A stretch of DNA of 60,752 bases from an uncultured Lentisphaerota bacterium (GTDB lineage Bacteria; Verrucomicrobiota; Kiritimatiellia; CAIQIC01), in assembly GCA_903889245.1 (NCBI GenBank), contig CAISWQ010000093.1, positions 1-60,752 on the forward strand, read 5' to 3'. The notes beneath the pieces were generated by a model. That model saw only the letters and a program-made list of their open reading frames with translations, made no database searches and was not told the origin of the DNA. A program made the position numbers and the translations under genes. Below, one piece after another: positions 26,611 to 35,993 of the stretch; positions within the stretch are counted from its first letter, which is position 1; each line of letters starts with the position of its first letter.

Positions 26611-27702
26611 TCAGAACTCCGGCGGTTTGACGCCGCGCAGCGCGGCGATGATGTGCAGGTCGGCGCGCGAGAACGGTTTTTCCCGCAGCTTGGAAAACGG
26701 GACCCACGCGCTGTCCAGGCATTGGACATTCTGCGGCCGCCCGCTGTTGATCCGGCACCAGTGCGCGTGCAAATCTATCGTGAAGTGGCTATAGGCGTGA
26801 TGCACCACCACCAGGCACGAGCCGACGCGCACGTGGATGCCAAGCTCCTCGACAAGTTCGCGCGCGATGCACTGCGTCATCGTCTCGCCCGGCTCCTGCT
26901 TGCCGCCGGGAAATTCCCACAGGCCGCCGAGCATCCCGTGCTCGTGGCGGCGCGCGATCAGGAACTCGCCGCGGTCGTTCACGATCACGCCCGCGCCGAC
27001 GACCTTGTGCGGCAATTTTTTCTTGGCGGCCTTCGCCGGAAAATTTTCCGGCTGGCCATCGGCATATCCCTGGCAGACTTTCCGCAGCGGACAATGCGGA
27101 CAATCCGGCTTGCGCGGCGTACAGCAGAGCGCGCCGAGTTCCATCAGCGCCTCGTTGAACTCCCCCGCCCTGCCCCGCGGCAACAGCTCGTCGGCCCACG
27201 CCTGCACCTGCTGCCTGCCACCGCCAAACGCGAAGACGCGGCAGAGCACGCGCTCCACGTTGCCATCGACGACGGCCACGTCGAGGTTGAACGCGAGGCT
27301 GCCAACTGCGGCCGCCGTATAGGGCCCGACGCCCGGCAGCGCGAGCAAGCCTTCATACGTCGCCGGGAATTTGCCGCCGCATTCGGCGATGAGCCACTGC
27401 GCCGTCTGGTGGGCGCGGCGGGCGCGCGAGTAATAGCCGAGCCCCTCCCAAAGCTTGAGCACATCCTGCTGGCTGGCCGCGGCCAGCGCCTTGAGGCTTG
27501 GGAAGCGCCGCATGAAGCGCAGGAAATAGGCGCGCGCCTGCTCGACACGTGTCTGCTGCAGCATCAGCTCGGAGATCCAGACGCGATAGGGCGTGCGCCG
27601 CGTCCGCCACGGCAGCGCCCGCCGGTGGCGACGAAACCACGCCGGCAGCGACCGCCGAAAGGCTGCCAGCACTGCTGCATTGATTTCGTTGGTGGCTTTC
27701 AT
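26611..27702 (-). CDS. mutY: A/G-specific adenine glycosylase
   Basis: It removes adenine opposite 8-oxoguanine. Catalytic Glu45 is in WISELMLQQTRV, and Asp146 is in VVDGNVERVL after the helix-hairpin-helix LPGVGPYTA (122-130). The iron-sulphur cluster ligands are Cys194, Cys201, Cys204 and Cys210 (Cx6Cx2Cx5C). The C-terminal NUDIX-like domain (GGLWEFPGGKQEPGE) recognises 8-oxoG. 363 residues. It lies four bases after priA and directly before endonuclease V, forming a DNA-repair cluster. Confidence 0.97.
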   Translation of the reverse strand: MKATNEINAAVLAAFRRSLPAWFRRHRRALPWRTRRTPYRVWISELMLQQTRVEQARAYFLRFMRRFPSLKALAAASQQDVLKLWEGLGYYSRARRAHQTAQWLIAECGGKFPATYEGLLALPGVGPYTAAAVGSLAFNLDVAVVDGNVERVLCRVFAFGGGRQQVQAWADELLPRGRAGEFNEALMELGALCCTPRKPDCPHCPLRKVCQGYADGQPENFPAKAAKKKLPHKVVGAGVIVNDRGEFLIARRHEHGMLGGLWEFPGGKQEPGETMTQCIARELVEELGIHVRVGSCLVVVHHAYSHFTIDLHAHWCRINSGRPQNVQCLDSAWVPFSKLREKPFSRADLHIIAALRGVKPPEF

Positions 27703-27705
27703 AGA

Positions 27706-29925
27706 TCAGATCATCTGCAGCGCATCCACATCCACGGCGCAATCGATATCGGCGGGCCACTTGAAGCCCGCGAGCGCCTGCTTGAGCGACTCGGTGATCT
27801 GTTTGGTCAGCGGCGCGCGCAGGAGAATCTGGAAGCGATAGAGGCCCTTGGCGCGCGCGAGCGGCGCGGGCATCGGGCCATTCAGGACCACCTGCCCGCC
27901 GAGCAGCGGCTGCAACTGTTTCACAAACTCCTCGCCGGCAAATTGGATCCGCTGTTCCGACACACCCTTGAGCGTCAGCACGACGAGGTGCGTGAACGGC
28001 GGATAGCTCAGCTCGCGCCGCGCCTCGAACTCCTGGTCGAGAAACCCGGTGTAATCCAGCCGGCGCGCGGCCTGGATCGCGGGATGGTGCGGCGTGAAGG
28101 TCTGCACAAAGACTTCGCCCTTCAGGTCGCCGCGGCCGGCGCGGCCCGCCACCTGCGTCAGCAACTGGAACGTGCGCTCGGCGGCGCGGAAGTCCGGCTT
28201 GTGCAGGCTCATATCGGCGAAGACGACGCCGACCAGCGTGACGTTCGGGAAGTCGAGGCCCTTCGCGATCATCTGCGTGCCGACGAGCACATCGATCTTG
28301 CCGGCGCGAAACTCGTTGAGGATGCGGCGGTGCGAGCCCTTCTGCGTCGTCGTATCGGAATCCATCCGCGTGACGCGCGCGATGGGAAACAGCTTGTGCA
28401 GGATTGCCTCGACGCGCTGCGTGCCGAGGCCGGCATACTTGAACGCCGGGTCGCCGCACTTGGGCGCGGGACAGCGCTCCGGCACGCGCTCGCGCGCGCC
28501 GCAGATGTGACAGAGCAGCTCATCGGTGGTCTTGTGATAGGTCAGCGCGATGCTGCACGAGCGGCACTGCGCCACGTAGCCGCACTTCGGGCAGATGAGC
28601 TGCGAGGCGTAGCCGCGCCGGTTCAGGAACAGCATCGTCTGCTCCGCGCGCTCGATGCGCGTGCGGATCGCCTCGATCAGGTCGCGCGAGAACACGTTGA
28701 CGCGCCCCTCGCGCTCGGCCTCAATGCGCATATCCACCACGCGCACCACCGGCATCTGGCGGTGGTCCACGCGCGCAGGCAGCTCGGCCAGCGCGTACTT
28801 GCCGCGCCGCACATTGTGGAACGACTCCAGCGCCGGCGTCGCCGAGCCGAGCACGACTGCGCACTTCTCCAGCCGCCCGCGCACCACCGCGACGTCGCGC
28901 GCGTTGTAGCGCGGCGCTTCCTCCTGCTTGTAGGAGGGCTCGTGCTCCTCATCCACGACGATCAGCCCAAGATTCTTCACTGGCGCAAACACCGCCGAGC
29001 GCGGGCCGACGACGATGCGCGCGACGCCATCGTGGATGCGATGCCACTCGTCGTGCCGCTCGCCCTGCGAGAGGCGGCTGTGCAGCACCGCCACGTCCTC
29101 GCCGAAGCGGCCGCGGAAGCGCTCGATGGTCTGCGGCGTCAGCGCGATCTCCGGCACGAGCACGATCGCACCCTGCCCGCGCGCGAGCGTGTGCTTGATC
29201 GCCTGCAAATAAACTTCTGTCTTGCCGCTACCGGTGACGCCGAACAGCAGCACGACCGGCGGCGCCAGCGTCTCGATGGATTGCCGGATGATCTTGAGTG
29301 CGTCCTCCTGCTGCGGCATCAGCGGCGGCACCTCGGTCCGCAGGAACGTCAGGTTTGCCAGCGGATCACGCGTCACCTTCTCCTTGACGATCTGGACAAA
29401 ACCTTTTTCCTCCAGCCCGTGAATCGCGCCCGGCGAGGTATGCGCCGCATGCGCGAGGTGATTGAGGAACGCCGGTCCGCCGCCGAGCAGGACATCGAGC
29501 GCCGCCGCCTGCTTTGGCGCGCGCTTACGCAACTCCAGCAGCGCCGCGGCGTCGCGGCTTTTCTCCGTCACCACCACCTGCAGCCGCTCGACGAAGGCCG
29601 CGCCCTGCTTGCGGACGGCGCTTGGCAAAACGGTGCGCACAGAAATTTCGTAGGGCGCGAGATAATAGTCGGCCATCCACCGCGCCAGCTTGAGCATCGA
29701 CTCGCTGACCACCGCCTTGCGCCCGGCGACGTCGCGGATCTCCTTCAGCTCCCGGTAGGCCACGCTCGCCGGCAGCGCCACCACATAGCCGCGCGCCTCG
29801 CCCTTGCCGAACGGGACCACCACCTGCGACCCCACGTGCACCGTCTCGCGCAACGCCTCGGGGATCCGGTAATCGAATTCCCGGTTGCGCGCAACCTCCA
29901 CGATGACTCTGGCAAACTCGGCCAT
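27706..29925 (-). CDS. priA: Primosomal replication-restart helicase PriA
   Basis: 739 residues. The 3'-DNA-binding N-terminal domain includes FDYRIPEAL and VVVPFGKGEARGYV. Helicase motifs include GVTGSGKTEVYLQ (Walker A) and the DEEHEPSYKQ box. Zinc-binding cysteines are in CPKCGYVAQCRSCSIAL and CHICGAR...CPAPKCG. It restarts stalled forks by loading DnaB. The ATG at 29925 is chosen because upstream in-frame codons fall in the palindrome cluster. It heads the priA-mutY-nfi cluster. Confidence 0.97.
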   Translation of the reverse strand: MAEFARVIVEVARNREFDYRIPEALRETVHVGSQVVVPFGKGEARGYVVALPASVAYRELKEIRDVAGRKAVVSESMLKLARWMADYYLAPYEISVRTVLPSAVRKQGAAFVERLQVVVTEKSRDAAALLELRKRAPKQAAALDVLLGGGPAFLNHLAHAAHTSPGAIHGLEEKGFVQIVKEKVTRDPLANLTFLRTEVPPLMPQQEDALKIIRQSIETLAPPVVLLFGVTGSGKTEVYLQAIKHTLARGQGAIVLVPEIALTPQTIERFRGRFGEDVAVLHSRLSQGERHDEWHRIHDGVARIVVGPRSAVFAPVKNLGLIVVDEEHEPSYKQEEAPRYNARDVAVVRGRLEKCAVVLGSATPALESFHNVRRGKYALAELPARVDHRQMPVVRVVDMRIEAEREGRVNVFSRDLIEAIRTRIERAEQTMLFLNRRGYASQLICPKCGYVAQCRSCSIALTYHKTTDELLCHICGARERVPERCPAPKCGDPAFKYAGLGTQRVEAILHKLFPIARVTRMDSDTTTQKGSHRRILNEFRAGKIDVLVGTQMIAKGLDFPNVTLVGVVFADMSLHKPDFRAAERTFQLLTQVAGRAGRGDLKGEVFVQTFTPHHPAIQAARRLDYTGFLDQEFEARRELSYPPFTHLVVLTLKGVSEQRIQFAGEEFVKQLQPLLGGQVVLNGPMPAPLARAKGLYRFQILLRAPLTKQITESLKQALAGFKWPADIDCAVDVDALQMI

Positions 29926-29972
29926 GCGCGGAGCATGCAGGCCGCGCCCCGCCGCGTCAACTCCGCGGAAGA

Positions 29973-30086
29973 TTTTCCAAGGATTGGAAAGTGAAACCGG
30001 TGATTTTTTCAAGCATGAGAAGACTTCGCGCAAAATTTTTCAAGGCTTGGAAAAACGCCGGTGGATTTTTCCAAGCCTTGGAAAAG
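29973..30086. repeat. Cluster of TTTTCC-GGAAAA palindromes between dCMP deaminase and priA
   Basis: Copies lie at 29973-29990 (loop AAGGATT), 30002-30023 (decayed), 30032-30055 (with TTTTTC) and 30066-30086. Both flanking genes are on the minus strand. The copy nearest 30086 ends exactly at the stop codon of the deaminase gene. Confidence 0.83.
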
Positions 30087-30560
30087 TCAGATGTTTTTGC
30101 GGCGGAAGCGGCGGCAGGTGACGCCGGCGGCGCGCAGCAAGGCGCGGGTCTGCGTGGAGAAGTGGTATTCGTCCTCATAGACGACCTCGACGAGGCCGGC
30201 GTTGATGATCATCTTGGAGCAGAGCAGGCAGGGGCTGATAGTGGTATAGAGCGTGCCGCCGCGGACGGCGATGCCGTGGTAGGCGGCCTGGACGATGGCG
30301 TTCTCCTCGGCGTGCGAGCAGAGGCATTCGCCGAGGTCGGCGCCGGAGGCGGCAGTGCCAGCGCAACGCGGGCAGCCGCCATCGACGCAGTTTTTTACGC
30401 CGCGCGGCGTGCCGTTGTAACCGGTGGAGATGATACGCTTTTCGCTGACGATGAGCGCGGCAACCTGGCGGCGGCGGCAGTTGCTACGGCGCGCGACGGT
30501 GTGCGCGATGTCCATGAAATAGGTGTCCCAATCGGGCCGGGTCTTGGTTGAGGTTGGCAT
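30087..30560 (-). CDS. Deoxycytidylate deaminase
   Basis: 157 residues with zinc ligands in SHAEENAI and SPCLLCSKMI, and extra conserved segments TGYNGTPRG and VDGGCPRC typical of dCMP deaminases (ComEB-like) rather than cytidine deaminase. It makes dUMP for thymidylate synthesis. The start ATG at 30560 is chosen because the upstream frame enters the divergent promoter region. Confidence 0.93.
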   Translation of the reverse strand: MPTSTKTRPDWDTYFMDIAHTVARRSNCRRRQVAALIVSEKRIISTGYNGTPRGVKNCVDGGCPRCAGTAASGADLGECLCSHAEENAIVQAAYHGIAVRGGTLYTTISPCLLCSKMIINAGLVEVVYEDEYHFSTQTRALLRAAGVTCRRFRRKNI

Positions 30561-30605
30561 GGCGTGAGGATGCCGCGCCATCGCCGGGCGGTCAAGGCTG
30601 CGGCG

Positions 30606-30629
30606 CTATGTGTACATATGCACACATAG
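30606..30629. promoter_or_regulatory. Quasi-palindrome CTATGTGT-CATATG-ACACATAG
   Basis: 24 bp, complementary except for one mismatched pair, between divergent dCMP deaminase and the GYF coiled-coil gene. It is shaped like an operator for a dimeric regulator. Its TGTGNACA half-sites recall the palindromes around the regulator gene at 50675. Confidence 0.4.
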
Positions 30630-30693
30630 ACAAATTTGCTTGATGATGGGGCGTATGGGCGGTTGGCTTGAATTTCAGGCGGGTTCATGGTAG

Positions 30694-33249
30694 GTGAACC
30701 GCACCGTGAACACATGGTTTTTGCGTAAGCCGAATGGCGACATCTATGGGCCGGTGGAACAGGCCGAACTGGTACGCTGGGCCAGCAGCGACCGGATTGC
30801 CCCCGATGATGAGGTTTCCTCCGACCGCAAGGAATGGCTGGCCGCCGCCCGCATGCCCGGCTTGAAACTATGCTGGATGATCGAATGGCCGGATGGCCAC
30901 CGCGCCGGTCCCTACCACGTCAGTTCACTCGCGGAGATGCTGGCCGATGGCGAACTCGATGGCAGCGAAGCGGTGCGCCATGTACCCACACAGCAGACCG
31001 GCTCCCTGTTGCACACCCTGCAAACGGCGATGCTCGCGGGTGAGTTGCATCTGGCCGAAGGCACCTTGACAGCCGCGCTCTGCGGCATGATGCGCGGCCA
31101 GACGGAGGAAACGCTCACCGTCACCGGCTTGCCGGTCACGGCACCAGCCACACAGCCTCCCGAGACCCCGCAGGTTAAGCCGGCCACGGTAGTTGTGCCC
31201 AGCAAATCCACCCACCCCAAGGATGCCACGCGCATTGCGGTTCCGGCCAAACGTCCGGCGGTGTCACCGACAGTTCCGGTAGCCGGCCCCGGCCTGGCGA
31301 CCGCGGCGCAAATGCTGGCCGCCAGTCTGACCGGTGGTACGCGCAAGGTGCAAACTCTCGAACAGCAACTGACCTCCCTATCGGCAGTGTGGCGAACTGA
31401 ACTCGCCAAGGTTCAGGCCACCGCCGACAAACTCCGGCAGGAACGAAGCGCGCAGGAGGAACAGGCGCGGCAGGCCGCCCTCGAAGCCCAGCAGCAGCAA
31501 CAGGCCCTCAAGACGGAAGGCGACACGTTACGGGAGGAACTGGCCGCGCTCCAGAAAACATCCGCCGCGACCGCACAACAGCAGGCCGCCGCTCTGCAGC
31601 AGGTGGAAGTGCAGCTCAAAGCGGCCAGCGGCGCTGCCGAAGAGCTGGCCAAACGACGGACCGAGTGGGAAGCCGAGCGCGGTGTGTTGCTCAAGCAACG
31701 CGAGACCATGCAGGCCGCGCTCGATGCAGCACAGAAAAAAGCGCAGGAACAGGACCGCACACTCGCCATCCACCTTGACGAGTACAAGAAGAGTGACGCG
31801 CAATGGCGCGCCGAACTTCAAACGCACAAAGCGGTGGCACAAAGGGAACTGGAGAGCAAACAGCGCGAGGTGGGGGAGTCCGTCGGCAAGCTCTCCGGCT
31901 TGGAAAAAGATCTGACCGCCCTGCGCCACCAGTCCACCCAACAGACGCACGACCTGCGGCAGGTACGTGAACAACTGGCCGCCAAACAACTGCAACTGGA
32001 TGTGGCGGCCAAACAACTCAAGGACTTGGAGACCGGCCATGCCACCGTGCTCAAGCAGCGCGACGCGGCCCAAGGCGAGCGCGAGGCTGCTCTCAAGAAA
32101 GTCGCCGAAGCCGAACGATTGGCCGGGGAACAGCGAAAGGCCGCCACCCAGGCCCAGCAGGAGGCCCAAGCCGCCACGGCCGCGCGCGAGACCGCCCAAC
32201 GCGCGCTGGAGGGTGTCCGGCAGGAACTGGACGCGACCACCAGTCGTCTGGCCGAACGTGATTTTTCCCTGCGCCAGGCCCAGCAGCAGGTCAGCAAGTT
32301 GGAAGCCCACTTGGTCGAAGCCGAAGCCGCCTTGGCCGACTCCGACAAACTGCTCGATAAGGCCGAGGCCAGAACGACCGATGCCGAAGCCGCCTTGGAG
32401 GCCGAGCGGGAATCCGACGTGCTTAAACGCGCCGCCCTGCAGCAGGAGCGCGATGATGCCGTCGAGCGCGCCGAGGAGCGCGCCCGTTTCTGCGAGGAAA
32501 TTTCGGCCGATAAGCGGCGTATGGAACAGCAACTTCGCGGCGAGTTGAAGCAGGCCCAAGGCGCGCGCGACACCGCCTTGCGCGAACGCGAAGAGGCCGA
32601 GCGCGCGCTCGAGGGCAGCCGTCGCCGCCTGACGGAGATGGAGGAACGCTTCCGCCAGCAGGAACAACAGGTGCGCGCGACACAAGAGCAGGTGGACACA
32701 GCGCGTCAGACGGCCACCGCCGAAGCCCTGCGCCAACAGGCGGAACTGACCACTCAACTGGGACAGGCGCAGGAAGCGCGGCAGCGCGTGGTCCAGGAAT
32801 TGCAACAACTCCAGGACGAGCACACACGACAAGCCGCGGAACTTCAGCGCTTGCAACATGAGCTGGAAACGGTCCAGAAACTCAAGCCTGCCAGCAATGC
32901 CATGGCGGCAGCGGTTCCCGATAAAAGCAAGGCCGAGCTACAACGCACCGAGGCGGAACTGCAGCAGGCGCTCCGAGAACAACAACGCTTGAACAGTGAA
33001 GTACAGGCTGTGCAGGCCGATCGCCGGCAGTTGGAAAACGACCTGCAGCGGTTGCGGCGTGAACTGGAGGACTGGCGGCAGCGTGCGCTGGCGCAGCAAG
33101 CGGCTGCCACACCAGCAAAACCACAGCCTGTCGTGCCCGAAACAGCCGACCAGAAAACCGAGGCGGCCCAAACCTCCCCCGCAGCGCGTCCGGCTCCTTC
33201 ATCCGACCTCTATTGCCTCCCGCGACGCAAGACACGCGACGAGTTCTGA
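30694..33249 (+). CDS. GYF-domain protein with a long coiled coil, 851 residues
   Basis: Begins at GTG 30694 (a second GTG at 30706 is possible). Residues 6-55 and 60-105 are two tandem GYF_2-type modules (WFLRKPNGDIYGPV and WMIEWPDGHRAGPYHV), known in bacteria as putative peptide-binding units. A Pro/Thr-rich linker follows. From about 210 to 800 the sequence is almost pure heptad coiled coil, rich in Glu, Ala, Gln, Lys and Arg. There is no membrane segment. It resembles a scaffold protein. The next gene, an unusual kinase, begins 55 bp downstream on the same strand. Confidence 0.85.
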   Translation: MNRTVNTWFLRKPNGDIYGPVEQAELVRWASSDRIAPDDEVSSDRKEWLAAARMPGLKLCWMIEWPDGHRAGPYHVSSLAEMLADGELDGSEAVRHVPTQQTGSLLHTLQTAMLAGELHLAEGTLTAALCGMMRGQTEETLTVTGLPVTAPATQPPETPQVKPATVVVPSKSTHPKDATRIAVPAKRPAVSPTVPVAGPGLATAAQMLAASLTGGTRKVQTLEQQLTSLSAVWRTELAKVQATADKLRQERSAQEEQARQAALEAQQQQQALKTEGDTLREELAALQKTSAATAQQQAAALQQVEVQLKAASGAAEELAKRRTEWEAERGVLLKQRETMQAALDAAQKKAQEQDRTLAIHLDEYKKSDAQWRAELQTHKAVAQRELESKQREVGESVGKLSGLEKDLTALRHQSTQQTHDLRQVREQLAAKQLQLDVAAKQLKDLETGHATVLKQRDAAQGEREAALKKVAEAERLAGEQRKAATQAQQEAQAATAARETAQRALEGVRQELDATTSRLAERDFSLRQAQQQVSKLEAHLVEAEAALADSDKLLDKAEARTTDAEAALEAERESDVLKRAALQQERDDAVERAEERARFCEEISADKRRMEQQLRGELKQAQGARDTALREREEAERALEGSRRRLTEMEERFRQQEQQVRATQEQVDTARQTATAEALRQQAELTTQLGQAQEARQRVVQELQQLQDEHTRQAAELQRLQHELETVQKLKPASNAMAAAVPDKSKAELQRTEAELQQALREQQRLNSEVQAVQADRRQLENDLQRLRRELEDWRQRALAQQAAATPAKPQPVVPETADQKTEAAQTSPAARPAPSSDLYCLPRRKTRDEF

Positions 33250-33303
33250 AATCCGCTTTGCGCTGCTGGCTTGTTCGAGTATCCTTCCCGGCGCGTTGGA
33301 CCT

Positions 33304-34503
33304 ATGGCCTCGACAAAAAAAAACCTGGTGCCCGACTTCCCTGACCCCGCCATCCCGGCTGGTGAACCGACCACCCTCGTATCCACAACCGCCGCGCCGG
33401 ATAACGGCATCCGGCATCTGTGCGAACACTATCAGGCCATCGTCAACGCCAAGGCGATCTTCTATCCCGTCGCCTACCGTTTCCCGCGCGAGTTGGGCCG
33501 CGGCCGGCAAGGCATCGTCTTCCTTGGCCTGCGGCAGGGCGCTCGCGGCTGCGTCGCGCGCCATGCCGTCAAGCTGTTCGATCCCGCGATCTACCCGACA
33601 CCGGAAAAATATTGGACCGACATGGGCCGCATCGCAGCCCAGACCGCGAAACTCCAGCTCGTCAAAAACCCCAGCCTCGTTGCGCCGGACATCTACGAGG
33701 AGAACAACGGCATCGGCTATGTGCAGATGGAGGTCGTGGACGGCGTCAGCCTGCGCTACTTGCTCGACGGGGCGCACCTCGAACTCGCCAGGGCACAAAG
33801 TACGAAGGAGGAGTGGGCGCGCTTCACCGATGTCATCTTCCGCGTGGACCGAGGCAAGGTGCGTATCCAGCCCGGCGTCGCGCTCTACATCATGCGCCAG
33901 GTGCTGCGCGGCATCGAGGCGCTCCACGACGCCGGCTTTGTCCACTCCGACATCAAGCCCGCGAACATCATGATTGACCGCCAAGGCTACGTCCGCCTGA
34001 TTGACTACGGCCGTGCCGTCGTCATCAACGAGCGCGTCACGATTCTCTTCGGCACCCCGCTCTACATGGCGCCGGAAATCCACCGCCGCGAGGCCAGCAT
34101 GATCCAGTCTGACATCTACGGCGTCGGCCTCGTCGGCCTCGAGATGCTGCGCGGCGACACCGGCCTCAAGGGCGATGTCGAGGAGCGCGCCCTGCTGGAG
34201 GCCAAGGAGAAACTGCCCGGCCGCCTGCTGACGCTGCTGCCTGATTACGTCCGCCAGAACGCGCAGTTCGTCGTACTGCTCCAGCGCTTTCTCGATCCCG
34301 AACCCCGCCGCCGCTATGCCAATGCCGCCGAGGCCGAGGTCGGCAGCGAGGGCTTGTTGCAGGTACATCGCCAGCTTGTGCAACTGGGCAAGGACGCCGA
34401 GTACGGCCGCGAACTGGAAGCCTATCTGGCCAAACTCCCCTACCCGATCAACGAGACGGAACACATCACCACCCACAAGAGCGTCAGGCCCGCGACCACA
34501 TGA
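33304..34503 (+). CDS. Divergent Hanks-type protein kinase, 399 residues, cytoplasmic
   Basis: ATG 33304 gives MASTKKNL; upstream codons are not family-like. The kinase core occupies about residues 62-330: glycine loop LGRGRQGIVFLG, Lys90 in HAVKLF, catalytic loop HSDIKPANIM (His214-Ser-Asp216, not HRD), DYG instead of DFG (234-236), and APE at 256-258. Asp216, Lys90 and the magnesium-binding Asp are kept, so activity is plausible. No membrane helix is seen. The stop overlaps the next start as ATGA (34500-34503). Substrate unknown; the GYF scaffold just upstream is an obvious candidate partner. Confidence 0.87.
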   Translation: MASTKKNLVPDFPDPAIPAGEPTTLVSTTAAPDNGIRHLCEHYQAIVNAKAIFYPVAYRFPRELGRGRQGIVFLGLRQGARGCVARHAVKLFDPAIYPTPEKYWTDMGRIAAQTAKLQLVKNPSLVAPDIYEENNGIGYVQMEVVDGVSLRYLLDGAHLELARAQSTKEEWARFTDVIFRVDRGKVRIQPGVALYIMRQVLRGIEALHDAGFVHSDIKPANIMIDRQGYVRLIDYGRAVVINERVTILFGTPLYMAPEIHRREASMIQSDIYGVGLVGLEMLRGDTGLKGDVEERALLEAKEKLPGRLLTLLPDYVRQNAQFVVLLQRFLDPEPRRRYANAAEAEVGSEGLLQVHRQLVQLGKDAEYGRELEAYLAKLPYPINETEHITTHKSVRPATT

Positions 34504-35057
34504 AGCACCACTTTTCCATCACCACGCGCATTGGCGACCGCGGCACCACGCGCACGCTGTTTGGCGAAACGCTCTCCAAGAGCGCGCTCCGCATCGAGGC
34601 CTGCGGCCAGGTGGATGAACTCGTCAGCGCGCTCGGCCTCGCCCGCGCCAGCGCCGCGCGCAGCAGCCGGCTCGACGCGCAGTTGCAGGAACTGCAGCGC
34701 CGCCTCTTCGCCTTCGCCGCCGAGATTTCCGCCGGCTCCGCGCACGCCGCCGAGCTGCCACAGCGCCTCGATGCCAGGGCTGTCCGCGCCCTCGACAAGC
34801 TGCGCCGGCAACTGGAGCAGACCGTCGAGCCGATGTGCGACTTCATCATCCCCGGTGAGAACCTGCTCGGCGCGCAACTGGACTTCGCGCGTACCCTCGC
34901 CCGCCGCTGCGAGCGGTCCATCGTGACGCTGGCCGATCAAAGCGAATTTCGCAACCGCCAGGCCCTCGTCTGGCTGAACCGGCTCTCCGACGTGCTCTGG
35001 CTGCTCGCGCGCCAGGCCGAGGGCCACTCGCGGCCGCTCCACGAGAGGCCCGCATGA
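34500..35057 (+). CDS. Cob(I)alamin adenosyltransferase, PduO type
   Basis: 185 residues with PduO-family signatures: N-terminal ITTRIGDRGTTRTLFGE, VDELVSALGLAR, RCERSIVTL and LNRLSDVLWLLAR. It transfers the adenosyl group of ATP to cob(I)alamin to form coenzyme B12. It overlaps both neighbours by ATGA, so it is translated with the kinase and murB. No B12-dependent enzyme is in the window. Confidence 0.94.
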   Translation: MKHHFSITTRIGDRGTTRTLFGETLSKSALRIEACGQVDELVSALGLARASAARSSRLDAQLQELQRRLFAFAAEISAGSAHAAELPQRLDARAVRALDKLRRQLEQTVEPMCDFIIPGENLLGAQLDFARTLARRCERSIVTLADQSEFRNRQALVWLNRLSDVLWLLARQAEGHSRPLHERPA

Positions 35058-35980
35058 ATACCGCCGCGCTGCTCGCGGCGGGCTGCGTCCTGCGCGAACA
35101 CGAGCCCCTCGCGCGCCATACCACGTTTCAACTCGGCGGCCCGTGCCCGATACTGATGGACTGTGCGACCCCCGGCCAACTCGTGACGGCCATCACGGAA
35201 CTTCATCGCACCGGCCGCGACCATGTCCTGATTGGCGGCGGTTCCAACCTGCTCGTCGCCGACGCCGGCGTGCCGATGCCGGTCCTCCGTTACCTCACCA
35301 CGCAACCGCTGATCCAGCAGGCCGGCGATGTACTCGACGTGGCCGCCAGCACGCTGCTCGATGATCTCTGCGCCTATGCGGCCGGGTGCGGACTCGCCGG
35401 CATCGAGGCGCTCAACTGTATCCCTGGCACGCTCGGCGGCGCGATCGCCGGCAACGCGGGCGCGTTTGGGAAACAGATCGGCGACGTGGTCGAGAGCGTG
35501 ACCCTGCTCGAATGCGATGGGCGTACTCGACACGCCGACCGCGCCGAACTGCGCTTTGCTTATCGCAGCAGCAGCCTGCATGAGACCGGGGAAATCGTGC
35601 TCGCTGCCCGTCTGCATCTGCAATCCGGCGACGCCGGCCAGCTCACACAGCAACGCGCCGAGTGTATCCATATCCGTACGCACAAGCATCCCGACTGGCG
35701 CACGACGCCAACCGCGGGCAGTTTTTTTCGCAACGTTGCGCCGACCTCCGCCGCCGGGCGGCGGCAGGCCGCTGGCTGGTTCTTGGAGCAGGCCGGCACA
35801 CTCGCGATGCGCATCAACGGTGCGCGGCCCTACGAGAAGCACGCCAACATCATCATCCGCGACGGCCCGTGCAGCGCCCAGGATGTCCTCGACCTCTCGC
35901 GCCAGATGGCCGCAGCCGTCGCCGTCAAGTTCGGACTCCAACTCGAGCGCGAAGTCCGCCTGCTCGGCGCTTTTGCGTGA
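35054..35980 (+). CDS. murB: UDP-N-acetylenolpyruvoylglucosamine reductase
   Basis: 308 residues. FAD-binding signatures are HTTFQLGGPCPILMDC, DHVLIGGGSNLLVADAG and IPGTLGGAIAGNAGAFG, and the catalytic-region sequence is TAGSFFRN with the later YEKHANIII. It completes UDP-MurNAc synthesis for peptidoglycan. The ATG overlaps the preceding gene by four bases. It stands without other mur genes here. Confidence 0.96.
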   Translation: MNTAALLAAGCVLREHEPLARHTTFQLGGPCPILMDCATPGQLVTAITELHRTGRDHVLIGGGSNLLVADAGVPMPVLRYLTTQPLIQQAGDVLDVAASTLLDDLCAYAAGCGLAGIEALNCIPGTLGGAIAGNAGAFGKQIGDVVESVTLLECDGRTRHADRAELRFAYRSSSLHETGEIVLAARLHLQSGDAGQLTQQRAECIHIRTHKHPDWRTTPTAGSFFRNVAPTSAAGRRQAAGWFLEQAGTLAMRINGARPYEKHANIIIRDGPCSAQDVLDLSRQMAAAVAVKFGLQLEREVRLLGAFA

Positions 35981-35993
35981 CGCACCGCTGTGC

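Noticed and set aside
26653-29994. 1113-residue plus-strand frame across mutY and priA
   Set aside because: Shadow of two conserved genes; composition is that of antisense GC-rich DNA.
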